This document shows positions 1 to 5,617 of a stretch of 6,050 nucleotides of DNA, piece after piece. A model generated the notes under the pieces. That model was given only the letters and a program-made list of their open reading frames with translations, searched no databases and was not told where the DNA came from. The position numbers and the translations under genes are program-made. The DNA is from an uncultured Candidatus Saccharibacteria bacterium (lineage in GTDB: Bacteria; Patescibacteriota; Saccharimonadia; Saccharimonadales; Saccharimonadaceae): positions 1-6,050 of the forward strand of contig CANAUU010000055.1 in assembly GCA_947364965.1 (NCBI GenBank), in the 5' to 3' direction. Position 1 is the first letter of the stretch. Each line of letters begins with the position of its first letter.

Positions 1-613
1 GCGGCGCAATATTCTCTGGCTCCCAATTCGACTCGATGAAAATCTCATTCAAGCTCGCCATCAGAGCTTCCGTGTTCTTCCTCGCCGGCAAAGCATCTGG
101 AATCACCCGCAGCGCCGAACACGCCTTCACCGACTGTAAATACCTCTGCCGATCCGCATCGTTCGTCGCCTGACTTGCCAATTTATTAAAATCAATCCGC
201 TCCCCTACCTCGTTATAGCACAACTTCTCAAACTCCTCACTCCGCCGCCGCGCCACCGACTCAAGGTCCGCATTCTGCGCCATCGTCTCAAACACATTAT
301 ACCTGAGCGAATTCGTCACACTCGAAAGCGCCACCGAATTCGGATCACACGCCTGAAGTTCCTTGTCATTCAAACGCCCATTCCGGTCCGTATCCGAACA
401 AATCCCCACGTTCCGAATCGTCTGATCATATGCCGAAATCGCCTCGTTCTTCGCCGCAATAATCTTCGTATTGAACTTAATATACTTAATCAGGAAAATC
501 GCCACCACCAAGCACGTTCCCAGAATCAACGACGCCGCCAAAACCTCCAGCATCGTAATCTGCTGCGCCTTCGAAATCTTTACTCGCTTGGTATCTGCCG
601 GTTTATTTGCCAT
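1..613 (-). CDS. PilO-position type IV pilus membrane protein, 3' end cut by window
   Basis: An open frame of 204 codons without a stop runs from ATG at 613 to the window edge; the C-terminus is missing. The start is decided by GGAGG at 622-626, 8 bases upstream, and by the TGA of the preceding gene lying one base before the ATG (TGA-A-ATG), so the two genes are probably translationally coupled. Residues 1-21 are basic and cytoplasmic, about 22-43 form one membrane helix, and the rest faces outward (single-pass, N-in). Residues 74-85 (D-T-D-R-N-G-R-L-N-D-K-E) fit the EF-hand calcium loop D-x-D-x-N-G-x-L-x-x-x-E and are bracketed by Cys72 and Cys89; further cysteines are C132 and C165. Third place after pilM and pilN, with one helix and an ectodomain, fits PilO. 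That is inferred from order and topology, since I recognise no PilO sequence motif. The frame is certain, the role moderately so. Confidence 0.82.
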   Translation of the reverse strand, partial: MANKPADTKRVKISKAQQITMLEVLAASLILGTCLVVAIFLIKYIKFNTKIIAAKNEAISAYDQTIRNVGICSDTDRNGRLNDKELQACDPNSVALSSVTNSLRYNVFETMAQNADLESVARRRSEEFEKLCYNEVGERIDFNKLASQATNDADRQRYLQSVKACSALRVIPDALPARKNTEALMASLNEIFIESNWEPENIAP

Positions 614-614
614 T

Positions 615-2045
615 TCACCTTCCTCCGTTATTGCTTGAGTTATTCAAACATTCCGTATCATTCGCATCGCACGCCCGCGCCTCCTGCGCAAACATATTCC
701 CAATCTGCACATACGAATCCGTCACGTTCTGCCCCATCGGCCCAATCGCAATCATATGTTTATTCTTGAAACTGAAGAACTCCTCCGAGAAAGTCACTGT
801 CGCCGTAAATCGCAACACTAGATTATCACTCTCATCCCGCCCGTTCGCCGAACTCGTAATCTCCAGCCCTTCCGGCGCCAACAAGCAATCATTCACCGAA
901 GTCCACCGCACCTTCCCATCAATCGAATTTCCGCTGTAGTTATAACACATACTATCGAAATGCTCGACCCCAGAAATCTGCCCGTTCACCGTCATCAAAT
1001 TTTCCTCATACCACTCCGTAAACTGTGGCGTCCGCCAAATCTTCACTCGAATCGGTGTCGGCTCCGGCACCTCACCCGGCACTTCCTCGCCATCCACCAC
1101 CACTGTTGGCACTACCGGCTTCAAAACCTCTTCGCAAACCTCCTCACCCCCTTCTTCTACCGTATTTCCATTCTCATCTTCGCGATGACACTGAACTTCT
1201 GTTGTCGTCTCATATCCCGGATACCCCATCTCAACTTCCGCCGCCGCGCTATAATGGAACTCAATTTCCGCATTCTCCAACAAGCTTCGTACCTCCCCCT
1301 CGCACCCCGGAATCGTCAAATCCCACCACGCATAATAACTATTCCCCTCCTTCAGCGCCAGACCCGCCGAATCCGCCTCCGTAATACACGCCGTCGGAAT
1401 TTCCTTCCCATCCACATCCACATACCGCCCATAATCGTATTTTGTCAGCTCCACCCCCTTCTTGAACGATTCCAAAACCCGATAGTCAATCAATGGCGCC
1501 GTCCGCGCATCCGCCTGCCCCTCAATCGTCACAATATTCGTCGCCATATCCGCCCTGAGCTGCGACAATGTCACATCATCTTCACCCTGCGGCAACATCG
1601 CCCCCATCGCCCCAAACACCCTCGACATCACCGTCTTCTGCCCCAGAATATTCGAAATCCCCTGCAACTGCGCCTGAATCGTCACCAAATCATCCAGCTC
1701 TGTATACTCGTTCAGCTTGCTCGACATCAACTCCAGCCGCCCATCCTGATTCGACATCGCAATATCCTGCCCACTCTTAATCCCAAATAGAATCACCACC
1801 GCCCCGAGCGCCACACTCGACACCACGATACAAATAAACAGCACCATATTGCGCATCCGCTGCGCTTTAATCATCTGTGCCTTCACCTCCGGTACCAAAT
1901 TAATCTCATAAGTTGTACTAATCGACGACGAAACCACGCTTCCATCTTTCGAAACCGGCTTCTTCGTCAGCTTCGCATACTCTTCCTTCAGCTTCTTCCA
2001 AATCGCCTGCAAATCATTCTTGAAATTCGTCAAAAAATTATCCAT
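615..2045 (-). CDS. pilN: PilN-like type IV pilus alignment protein with enlarged ectodomain
   Basis: A 476-residue single-pass membrane protein. Residues 1-47 are a charged cytoplasmic extension, followed by INLVP at 48-52, the motif by which PilN docks into PilM in characterised systems. A membrane helix spans about 68-90, and a PilN-type alpha/beta ectodomain starts around 100-180 (helical stretch, then LSQLRADMATNIVTIEG-like strands). The rest is much longer than typical PilN of roughly 180-220 residues. It holds an acidic, Pro/Glu/Val-rich linker at about 285-332 and a further folded region to the end. Eight ectodomain cysteines are visible (220, 248, 286, 304, 367, 387, 459, 466), an even number compatible with disulfides. 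The start ATG at 2045 is preceded by a GAGGAGAGGG purine run. The gene lies 48 bases after pilM and one base from the next gene, so it is mid-operon. The N-terminal assignment is good; the function of the extension is unknown. Confidence 0.85.
   Translation of the reverse strand: MDNFLTNFKNDLQAIWKKLKEEYAKLTKKPVSKDGSVVSSSISTTYEINLVPEVKAQMIKAQRMRNMVLFICIVVSSVALGAVVILFGIKSGQDIAMSNQDGRLELMSSKLNEYTELDDLVTIQAQLQGISNILGQKTVMSRVFGAMGAMLPQGEDDVTLSQLRADMATNIVTIEGQADARTAPLIDYRVLESFKKGVELTKYDYGRYVDVDGKEIPTACITEADSAGLALKEGNSYYAWWDLTIPGCEGEVRSLLENAEIEFHYSAAAEVEMGYPGYETTTEVQCHREDENGNTVEEGGEEVCEEVLKPVVPTVVVDGEEVPGEVPEPTPIRVKIWRTPQFTEWYEENLMTVNGQISGVEHFDSMCYNYSGNSIDGKVRWTSVNDCLLAPEGLEITSSANGRDESDNLVLRFTATVTFSEEFFSFKNKHMIAIGPMGQNVTDSYVQIGNMFAQEARACDANDTECLNNSSNNGGR
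622..626 (-). promoter_or_regulatory. Shine-Dalgarno site of the PilO-position gene
   Basis: The minus strand reads GGAGG here, 8 bases before the ATG at 613. It lies inside the last codons of the pilN-like gene (encoding Asn-Gly-Gly-Arg-stop), so a ribosome ending that gene sits directly on it. Confidence 0.85.
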
Positions 2046-2052
2046 TACTCTG

Positions 2053-2062
2053 CCCTCTCCTC
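2053..2062 (-). promoter_or_regulatory. Shine-Dalgarno site of the pilN-like gene
   Basis: The minus strand carries GAGGAGAGGG. Its GAGGG part ends 7 bases before the ATG at 2045, and the AGGAG part ends 11 bases before it. It supports the chosen start. Confidence 0.7.
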
Positions 2063-2093
2063 ATCAAAAGCCTCATCAGCCCGCACAACTACC

Positions 2094-3143
2094 CTAACCA
2101 TCATTCCCTCTTTCTGCCAAACCAATCGCCACCGCAAACTCGCTTGCCACCGGCGCAAGCACCTGTTGCTGCTCCGGCGTCACCCGTACCAACTGCCACG
2201 GGTTCCCTTGCATCGTCGATACATTCGTCTTCGCCTCAATATACTCCGCAATAAACGGAATCATCCCCGCAAACCCCGACAGCACAATCCCGCCCACCGG
2301 CGCATTCATATACTCCGACTTGAAAAACCTCATCGACTTCGACAGTTCCGACGCAAAACTCTCCAACGTCGAATCCAGCGCCTTGAACACCTGCCCCTCA
2401 ACCTTGTCCTGCGCCAAACCAAACTTCAAAATAAACTGCCGCGCCTGGTCCGGCTTCACCGACAGCGACGACGACACCGTCGAAATCAATAGCGCAAACC
2501 CGCCCGGAATCGACCGCACCAACCTCGGCAGCCCTCGATACATCATCACCAAATCCGTCGACCGTTCCCCGAGATCAATAATCATCCGCGCATCCTGCGC
2601 TCCGACCGGCGTCAACGCCCGCGCCATCGCCAACGACTCCGGCTCCTGCGCAATCACATTCAGCCCATACGACTCAATCAGCTCCATCCGCGCCTCCGCA
2701 AAATCCACCGCCGTCGAAGAAATCAGAACCTCCGCTTTCGTCGCATCATGCGGACACACCCCAAGCGATACATAATCCACCGTCGCCTCATCCAGCGGCA
2801 TCGGAATATATTTATCCAACTGATATTTAATCGAATTGAGAAGCTCCGTCTCCGGCAAATTCTCCACCCGCACAATCGACGTAAATGTCTTCGACGCTGG
2901 CATTCCCACCGCCACGTTATTCGTCGTAATCCCAGCCTGCTTCATCGCTCCCAGAATCGTCTCCCCGAGCCGCCTCTGTCCCGCCGCCGAACCGTCCTCA
3001 AGCACTTTCCGTTCCACCGGCACATAAGCAAACTTCTGCAAAACCCAGCCGTGCGCAACATTACCCGCCAGCTGTACCAACCGGATCGCAGTCGTCCCAA
3101 TATCCAATGCGAAAAAGTCGCCCACGCCGTGAATTAAACTCAT
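2094..3143 (-). CDS. pilM: Type IV pilus assembly protein PilM (actin-like ATPase)
   Basis: The 349 residues match the usual PilM length. It is a cytoplasmic, actin/FtsA-fold nucleotide-binding protein that in known type IV pili binds the N-terminal tail of PilN and links it to the assembly motor. Visible landmarks are FALDIGTTAIRLVQL at 11-25 (phosphate-1 loop DIGTT at 14-18, with the PilM-typical I-R-L-V-Q-L), MIIDLGERSTDLVMMYRG at 187-204 (phosphate-2 loop) and GGIVLSGFAGMIPFIAEYI at 284-302 (adenosine-binding segment). There is no membrane helix or signal peptide. The stop is TAG at 2094-2096. It is the first gene of the pilM-pilN-pilO-like operon. The start ATG at 3143 has no Shine-Dalgarno sequence and lies 6 bases after a perfect -10 box, so translation probably begins on a leaderless message. 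No good alternative internal start is visible. Confidence 0.95.
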   Translation of the reverse strand: MSLIHGVGDFFALDIGTTAIRLVQLAGNVAHGWVLQKFAYVPVERKVLEDGSAAGQRRLGETILGAMKQAGITTNNVAVGMPASKTFTSIVRVENLPETELLNSIKYQLDKYIPMPLDEATVDYVSLGVCPHDATKAEVLISSTAVDFAEARMELIESYGLNVIAQEPESLAMARALTPVGAQDARMIIDLGERSTDLVMMYRGLPRLVRSIPGGFALLISTVSSSLSVKPDQARQFILKFGLAQDKVEGQVFKALDSTLESFASELSKSMRFFKSEYMNAPVGGIVLSGFAGMIPFIAEYIEAKTNVSTMQGNPWQLVRVTPEQQQVLAPVASEFAVAIGLAERGNDG

Positions 3144-3149
3144 GTTTAT

Positions 3150-3178
3150 ATTATATGCTAGGATTTTCCATTTTTCAA
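3150..3178 (-). promoter_or_regulatory. Promoter of the pilM operon, predicted leaderless
   Basis: On the minus strand the -35 box TTGAAA (3178-3173) is followed by exactly 17 bases and then TATAAT (3155-3150), a near-consensus sigma-70-type promoter. Only ATAAAC separates the -10 box from the ATG at 3143. Transcription would therefore start at or within a base or two of the start codon, leaving no room for a ribosome binding site. Confidence 0.82.
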
Positions 3179-3302
3179 CCTTTCAATTTCAACCTCAATC
3201 TCCGACCGCAGAGCCACAGCCACCCTCGAACAGCAAGCCCCCCCCGCAAACGCCTCCCAAGAGCCAATCTCCCATCACTAAAACCACCCTAGCTCCACAA
3301 AG

Positions 3303-3327
3303 GTTCGATTTTTTAAAATTTTCGAAC
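3303..3327. repeat. Inverted repeat with GTTCGA arms and A/T loop
   Basis: GTTCGA at 3303-3308 pairs with TCGAAC at 3322-3327 around a 13-base loop made only of A and T (TTTTTTAAAATTT). The same arm sequence recurs in the hairpin at 3366-3396, so the two look like diverged copies of one element. It could be a second terminator or a protein-binding site. Confidence 0.5.
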
Positions 3328-3360
3328 ATCATTCTCCTCAACTAACAGGGGTGAGCACTA

Positions 3361-3396
3361 CAAAAGAGGTTCGAATTTTTTATTTTTTCGAACCTC
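3361..3396 (-). terminator. Probable intrinsic terminator of gene A
   Basis: GAGGTTCGAA (3366-3375) and TTCGAACCTC (3387-3396) form a perfect 10-bp stem around an 11-base A/T loop. Read on the minus strand, the stem is followed directly by TTTTG (3365-3361), a short U tract. It lies about 70 bases after the gene A stop and before the pilM promoter, where a terminator is expected. The U tract is short, so efficiency may be modest. Confidence 0.6.
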
Positions 3397-3467
3397 AAAC
3401 ATGAACAGCAATTTAACTCTTACAGCCTTATTTCGTATTCATTTCTAACTATATACACAATAGTACA

Positions 3468-4964
3468 TCATCTAGCAACACACCGCACAGAGAACCCATA
3501 CTGTCGATTATAATAACGAGACGCATTAACAGTAGAGGTACCGTCGAAATTGATGAAATAAGCGCTAGAAGCATTAGAGTACGGGGTAGAAGACCAATAA
3601 TCACCTTCACTACCTCCAGCATCAAACAAAAATCCAGCATTCTGGCTAATATAGCCACCTCTCACAAAGTAAAGCGGAGAGCTAGCAAGCTTGGCGACAT
3701 CAGCACCGACAGAATAAACATCAAGCAACCTCTTGAGTTCGCCCGAGCTAGTCGAAGTTGGCAATCTCCATCCTTTCGGACAAATCGAACTTGTAGCCTG
3801 CCCGCTCGTGATCGTTCCGCCCGTCCCCGCCGTCGCTGCATTCCACTGATAATGATTACCCGCAATGTAATGAGCATTAGCATCATTATTCGCCGTAGTC
3901 GGAGTGGCATAAGCAGTGAACTGAGAAGTGCATTGTGACAGACTATTCTTCGTGACGCCACAATTGCTAGATTTTGTCGGGTTAGTAATCCTATAATCCC
4001 CAAGACTCCACGATCGTTGTCCTACATCATCAGCAAGAATCGTCGAACTAGAAGCAGTCGTAGCCGTAGAATATAACGGTCTATAACTCGTGACACTCCC
4101 ATTCAGATCCGTATTCGTATTCATCAAGGTCGTCCCAGTCGACAAGTCCAAATCCAAATTCTGTGTCATCCAACACTTTCCATCCGCCAGCTTCGTCACC
4201 CAATAATACTTGCCATCCCGAATATCCTTCAATTGCTTTGAATCACCCTCCAGAGATGCAGCGCAAACCCCCGAGCTCATGTCCTGCATATTAGCCAAAG
4301 ATGTCAAACCAGCCGTCTTTAACGGACTACTCACCACGCTCAGCACTGCTTGATTCGTATAAGTCCCTGTCGGCTTATCCACTCCAATATTCGCTGCAAA
4401 GCTCAACATATAAGTCCGCGTCTCATCCACAATACTCGTATTTGTATTTGAGTCTAACACAACGCCTCTCGAAACCGCCGGCATCGCCACATAATTATCT
4501 GCCGCCGTAGCCCCCTTCGCAAACGAATACCCCCACCTATTCAAAGGCAAATCATCATAAGTCGTCGCCGACACCACCGACTCAATCGCATTATCTCCAT
4601 TCTTCAGCTGCGAAGAATTACTCCCCACATATACTTTATACCCACCAGAATTCTGCACTCTCACCGTCGCCTTAACATCCACTTTTGCTTTGGCCCCACC
4701 CGCATCTGTTGGCGTCATTGAACCACTCGCCGAACTCGGGCTAAAAGCGACTGTCACCATCGAATTAGTCGCTAGCGGCATCGTCTCGCCATCCATATCG
4801 GCCGCGACAGCTCCCCCATCAATCACCTCATCAGCACTGCCCTCATCTAGCGCGCTCGCTGTTTCACCAACCACTGGATTCGCCAGCACCAAAGCTAACA
4901 AAAGCAAGCTCAAACACCCTGCTCCTCCAGCAAAATTAACTTTTCTACCCTGATCTATTCGCAT
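3468..4964 (-). CDS. Secreted two-domain surface protein with C-terminal Fib_succ_major domain (gene A)
   Basis: 498 residues from ATG at 4964; AGGAG at 4972-4976, 7 bases upstream, fixes this start, so the in-frame ATG 28 codons further up is rejected. Residues 1-38 are a signal peptide (basic start, Leu-rich core at about 17-33, TASA before the likely cut). Residues about 39-66 are an acidic, low-complexity linker. Residues about 67-213 are a beta-rich domain ending DKPTGTYTNQAVLSVV, of the surface beta-sandwich type. Residues about 225-498 are a Fibrobacter succinogenes major paralogous domain: MQDMSSGVC, then RDGKYYWVTKLADGKCWMTQNLDLDL at 249-274, ICPKGWRLPTS at 394-404, SPLYFVRGG at 429-437, DYWSSTPYS at 455-463 and FSVRCVAR at the end. 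There are six cysteines in that domain. No sortase motif or C-terminal anchor is seen. Domain and secretion are well supported; the ligand is unknown. Confidence 0.9.
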   Translation of the reverse strand: MRIDQGRKVNFAGGAGCLSLLLLALVLANPVVGETASALDEGSADEVIDGGAVAADMDGETMPLATNSMVTVAFSPSSASGSMTPTDAGGAKAKVDVKATVRVQNSGGYKVYVGSNSSQLKNGDNAIESVVSATTYDDLPLNRWGYSFAKGATAADNYVAMPAVSRGVVLDSNTNTSIVDETRTYMLSFAANIGVDKPTGTYTNQAVLSVVSSPLKTAGLTSLANMQDMSSGVCAASLEGDSKQLKDIRDGKYYWVTKLADGKCWMTQNLDLDLSTGTTLMNTNTDLNGSVTSYRPLYSTATTASSSTILADDVGQRSWSLGDYRITNPTKSSNCGVTKNSLSQCTSQFTAYATPTTANNDANAHYIAGNHYQWNAATAGTGGTITSGQATSSICPKGWRLPTSTSSGELKRLLDVYSVGADVAKLASSPLYFVRGGYISQNAGFLFDAGGSEGDYWSSTPYSNASSAYFINFDGTSTVNASRYYNRQYGFSVRCVAR

Positions 4965-4971
4965 CACGACT

Positions 4972-4976
4972 CTCCT
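4972..4976 (-). promoter_or_regulatory. Shine-Dalgarno site that decides the gene A start
   Basis: AGGAG on the minus strand lies 7 bases before the ATG at 4964. No comparable site precedes the longer in-frame ATG at 5048, and only the shorter start puts a signal peptide at the N-terminus. Confidence 0.85.
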
Positions 4977-5074
4977 TTTAGGTAATAGACACCCGCCGTC
5001 ATGCTTCCTGTAGGACCATCCCACGACCAGAATTACCCTCCAACCCAAACTCTAAAATCGCCGACGTTGTCCAC

Positions 5075-5099
5075 AAAAATAGCACCACGAAGGTGCCTA
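5075..5099 (-). terminator. Terminator-like hairpin in the region upstream of gene A
   Basis: On the minus strand TAG-(G)-CACC pairs with GGTG-CTA around a TTCGT loop (5099-5080), with one bulged G, and is followed immediately by TTTTTG after the closing A (5079-5074). This is the layout of an intrinsic terminator. It stands about 111 bases before the gene A ATG, so it either ends an upstream transcript or attenuates gene A's own leader. The plus strand has no T run after the stem. Confidence 0.6.
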
Positions 5100-5237
5100 A
5101 GTCTAACAACGCGCCAACTTTGAACCAACCCTGCCATCCAGACCGCCGCAGCATTGTCTCAGTCTTCGTTGCAGTTGCTCAAAATTCTATGCTAATAAAA
5201 AACCGTTGACTTAATATTGATAAACTTAGACATTACC

Positions 5238-5266
5238 ATTATACCGCACTTTCTCGTTCCGCGCAA
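5238..5266 (-). promoter_or_regulatory. Candidate proximal promoter of gene A
   Basis: A perfect TATAAT (5243-5238) on the minus strand is preceded at 17 bases by TTGCGC (5266-5261), which matches only the TTG half of the -35 consensus. The predicted start near 5231 gives a leader of about 266 bases before the gene A ATG, including the terminator-like hairpin. Confidence 0.5.
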
Positions 5267-5271
5267 ACAAA

Positions 5272-5296
5272 TTTACCAAATTTCACTTTACCAAAT
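5272..5296. repeat. Direct repeat TTTACCAAAT, two copies, 15-base period
   Basis: TTTACCAAAT occurs exactly at 5272-5281 and 5287-5296, separated by TTCAC. On the minus strand the pair sits 5 bases upstream of the -35 box of the 5238-5266 promoter, a position typical of activator sites. The binding protein is unknown. Confidence 0.5.
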
Positions 5297-5340
5297 AAAA
5301 TCCTCCGCCCCAGCCGCCGCCTCACCAAGCAGTTATTTCA

Positions 5341-5357
5341 GAAGCCCGAAAGGCTTC
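5341..5357. other. Small perfect hairpin GAAGCC-CGAAA-GGCTTC
   Basis: A 6-bp perfect stem with a 5-base loop. Neither strand has a T run after it, so it is not a terminator. It would be an internal stem of any RNA crossing this region. Confidence 0.5.
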
Positions 5358-5391
5358 CCAAACCCTCCCATATGATACTACGGAAGGCACT

Positions 5392-5416
5392 GGATAAATC
5401 CGTTAGGGGATTATCC
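5392..5416 (-). other. Hairpin at the predicted 5' end of a transcript
   Basis: On the minus strand GGATAATCC (5416-5408) pairs with GGATTTATCC (5401-5392) around CCTAAC, a 9-bp stem with one bulged T. It begins exactly 6 bases after the -10 box of the 5422-5450 promoter, so the RNA would start with this stem, an arrangement known to stabilise 5' ends. Confidence 0.5.
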
Positions 5417-5421
5417 ATAAA

Positions 5422-5450
5422 GTTATATCGCGATATCATTAAAATGTAAA
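5422..5450 (-). promoter_or_regulatory. Candidate promoter with palindromic operator over the -10 box
   Basis: On the minus strand TTTACA (5450-5445) is followed by 17 bases and TATAAC (5427-5422); each box matches the sigma-70 consensus at 5 of 6 positions. The 12-base perfect palindrome ATATCGCGATAT (5425-5436) overlaps the -10 box and the adjoining spacer, where a repressor would block polymerase. The predicted start is near 5416. Confidence 0.5.
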
Positions 5451-5461
5451 AAAGGAATAGG

Positions 5462-5482
5462 TATGTGCCATATCAACACATA
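5462..5482 (-). terminator. Weak terminator candidate after gene B
   Basis: On the minus strand TATGTG (5482-5477) pairs with CACATA (5467-5462) around a 9-base loop, and TTTTTT follows 8 bases later (5453 downwards). The gap to the T run makes it a poor intrinsic terminator, but it is the only one with a long T run between the gene B stop and the 5422-5450 promoter. Confidence 0.3.
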
Positions 5483-5525
5483 TAACTCGGCAGGAGTCTT
5501 AAACTAGAAACCATGCCGCAAACTA

Positions 5526-5570
5526 CTTGGCAAGTGCGGAGGCCAAGGCGGAGAAAACGCATTCCGCGCC
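5526..5570. other. Two tandem GC-rich hairpins downstream of gene B
   Basis: CTTGGC (5526-5531) pairs with GCCAAG (5542-5547) around a 10-base loop. GCGGA (5548-5552) pairs with TCCGC (5563-5567) around another 10-base loop. The loops contain TGCG and CGCA, which are complementary. They lie about 50 bases after the gene B stop and may form the structured 3' end of its message. Confidence 0.4.
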
Positions 5571-5617
5571 ACGCCCTTAGAACTATTAAGATGCAATTAG
5601 CCTTTATATCTAACCAA

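Larger units (their letters stand above)
3144..3467. other. Spacer between gene A and pilM (324 bases, no gene)
   Basis: I see no credible gene; the short plus-strand frames here lack ribosome binding sites and have compositional, not protein-like, sequence. The left end holds the pilM promoter. A C-rich plus-strand stretch (about 3200-3300) follows, and then two A/T-looped inverted repeats with GTTCGA arms (3303-3327 and 3366-3396). The remaining 71 bases up to the gene A stop are A/T-rich with no recognisable element. Confidence 0.7.
4965..5617. other. Non-coding region between genes B and A (653 bases)
   Basis: No convincing gene is present. Read on the minus strand from gene B it holds: paired GC-rich hairpins (5526-5570); a short hairpin (5462-5482) before a T run; a candidate promoter with a palindrome over its -10 box (5422-5450); a hairpin just at the predicted transcript start (5392-5416); a GAAGCC hairpin (5341-5357); a 15-base-period direct repeat (5272-5296); a second candidate promoter (5238-5266); a terminator-like hairpin (5075-5099); and the gene A ribosome binding site. 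The amount of structure suggests a regulatory leader or a small RNA gene rather than an inert spacer. Confidence 0.65.

Noticed and set aside
960..1790. Long plus-strand open frame opposite the pilN-like gene
   Set aside because: Its product is Arg/His/Leu/Pro-rich with no domain or ribosome binding site, and it is the antisense shadow of a well-supported gene. The same holds for the other plus-strand frames over pilM and gene A.
3303..3396. LexA/SOS boxes (GAAC-N4-GTTC)
   Set aside because: The arms are in the opposite arrangement (GTTCGA ... TCGAAC) and 11-13 bases apart, which does not fit the known box.
4965..5048. 28-codon N-terminal extension of gene A starting at ATG 5048
   Set aside because: It would bury the signal peptide inside the protein and has no Shine-Dalgarno, whereas ATG 4964 has AGGAG at 7 bases.
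5033..5137. A 34-codon leader-peptide frame on the minus strand spanning the terminator-like hairpin
   Set aside because: There is no Shine-Dalgarno before its ATG and no run of regulatory codons typical of attenuation peptides. The overlap with the hairpin is suggestive but insufficient.
5206..5234. Plus-strand promoter starting with TTGACT at 5206
   Set aside because: No acceptable -10 hexamer lies 16-18 bases downstream and there is no plus-strand gene to drive.
5415..5445. Xer dif recombination site around the ATATCGCGATAT palindrome
   Set aside because: The arms do not match the usual XerC/XerD binding halves, and there is no 6-base centre between two 11-base arms.
5049..5617. Diversity-generating retroelement template repeat between genes B and A
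   Set aside because: I compared this stretch by eye on both strands with the 3' ends of genes A and B and found no adenine-rich copy of either; no reverse transcriptase is in the window.
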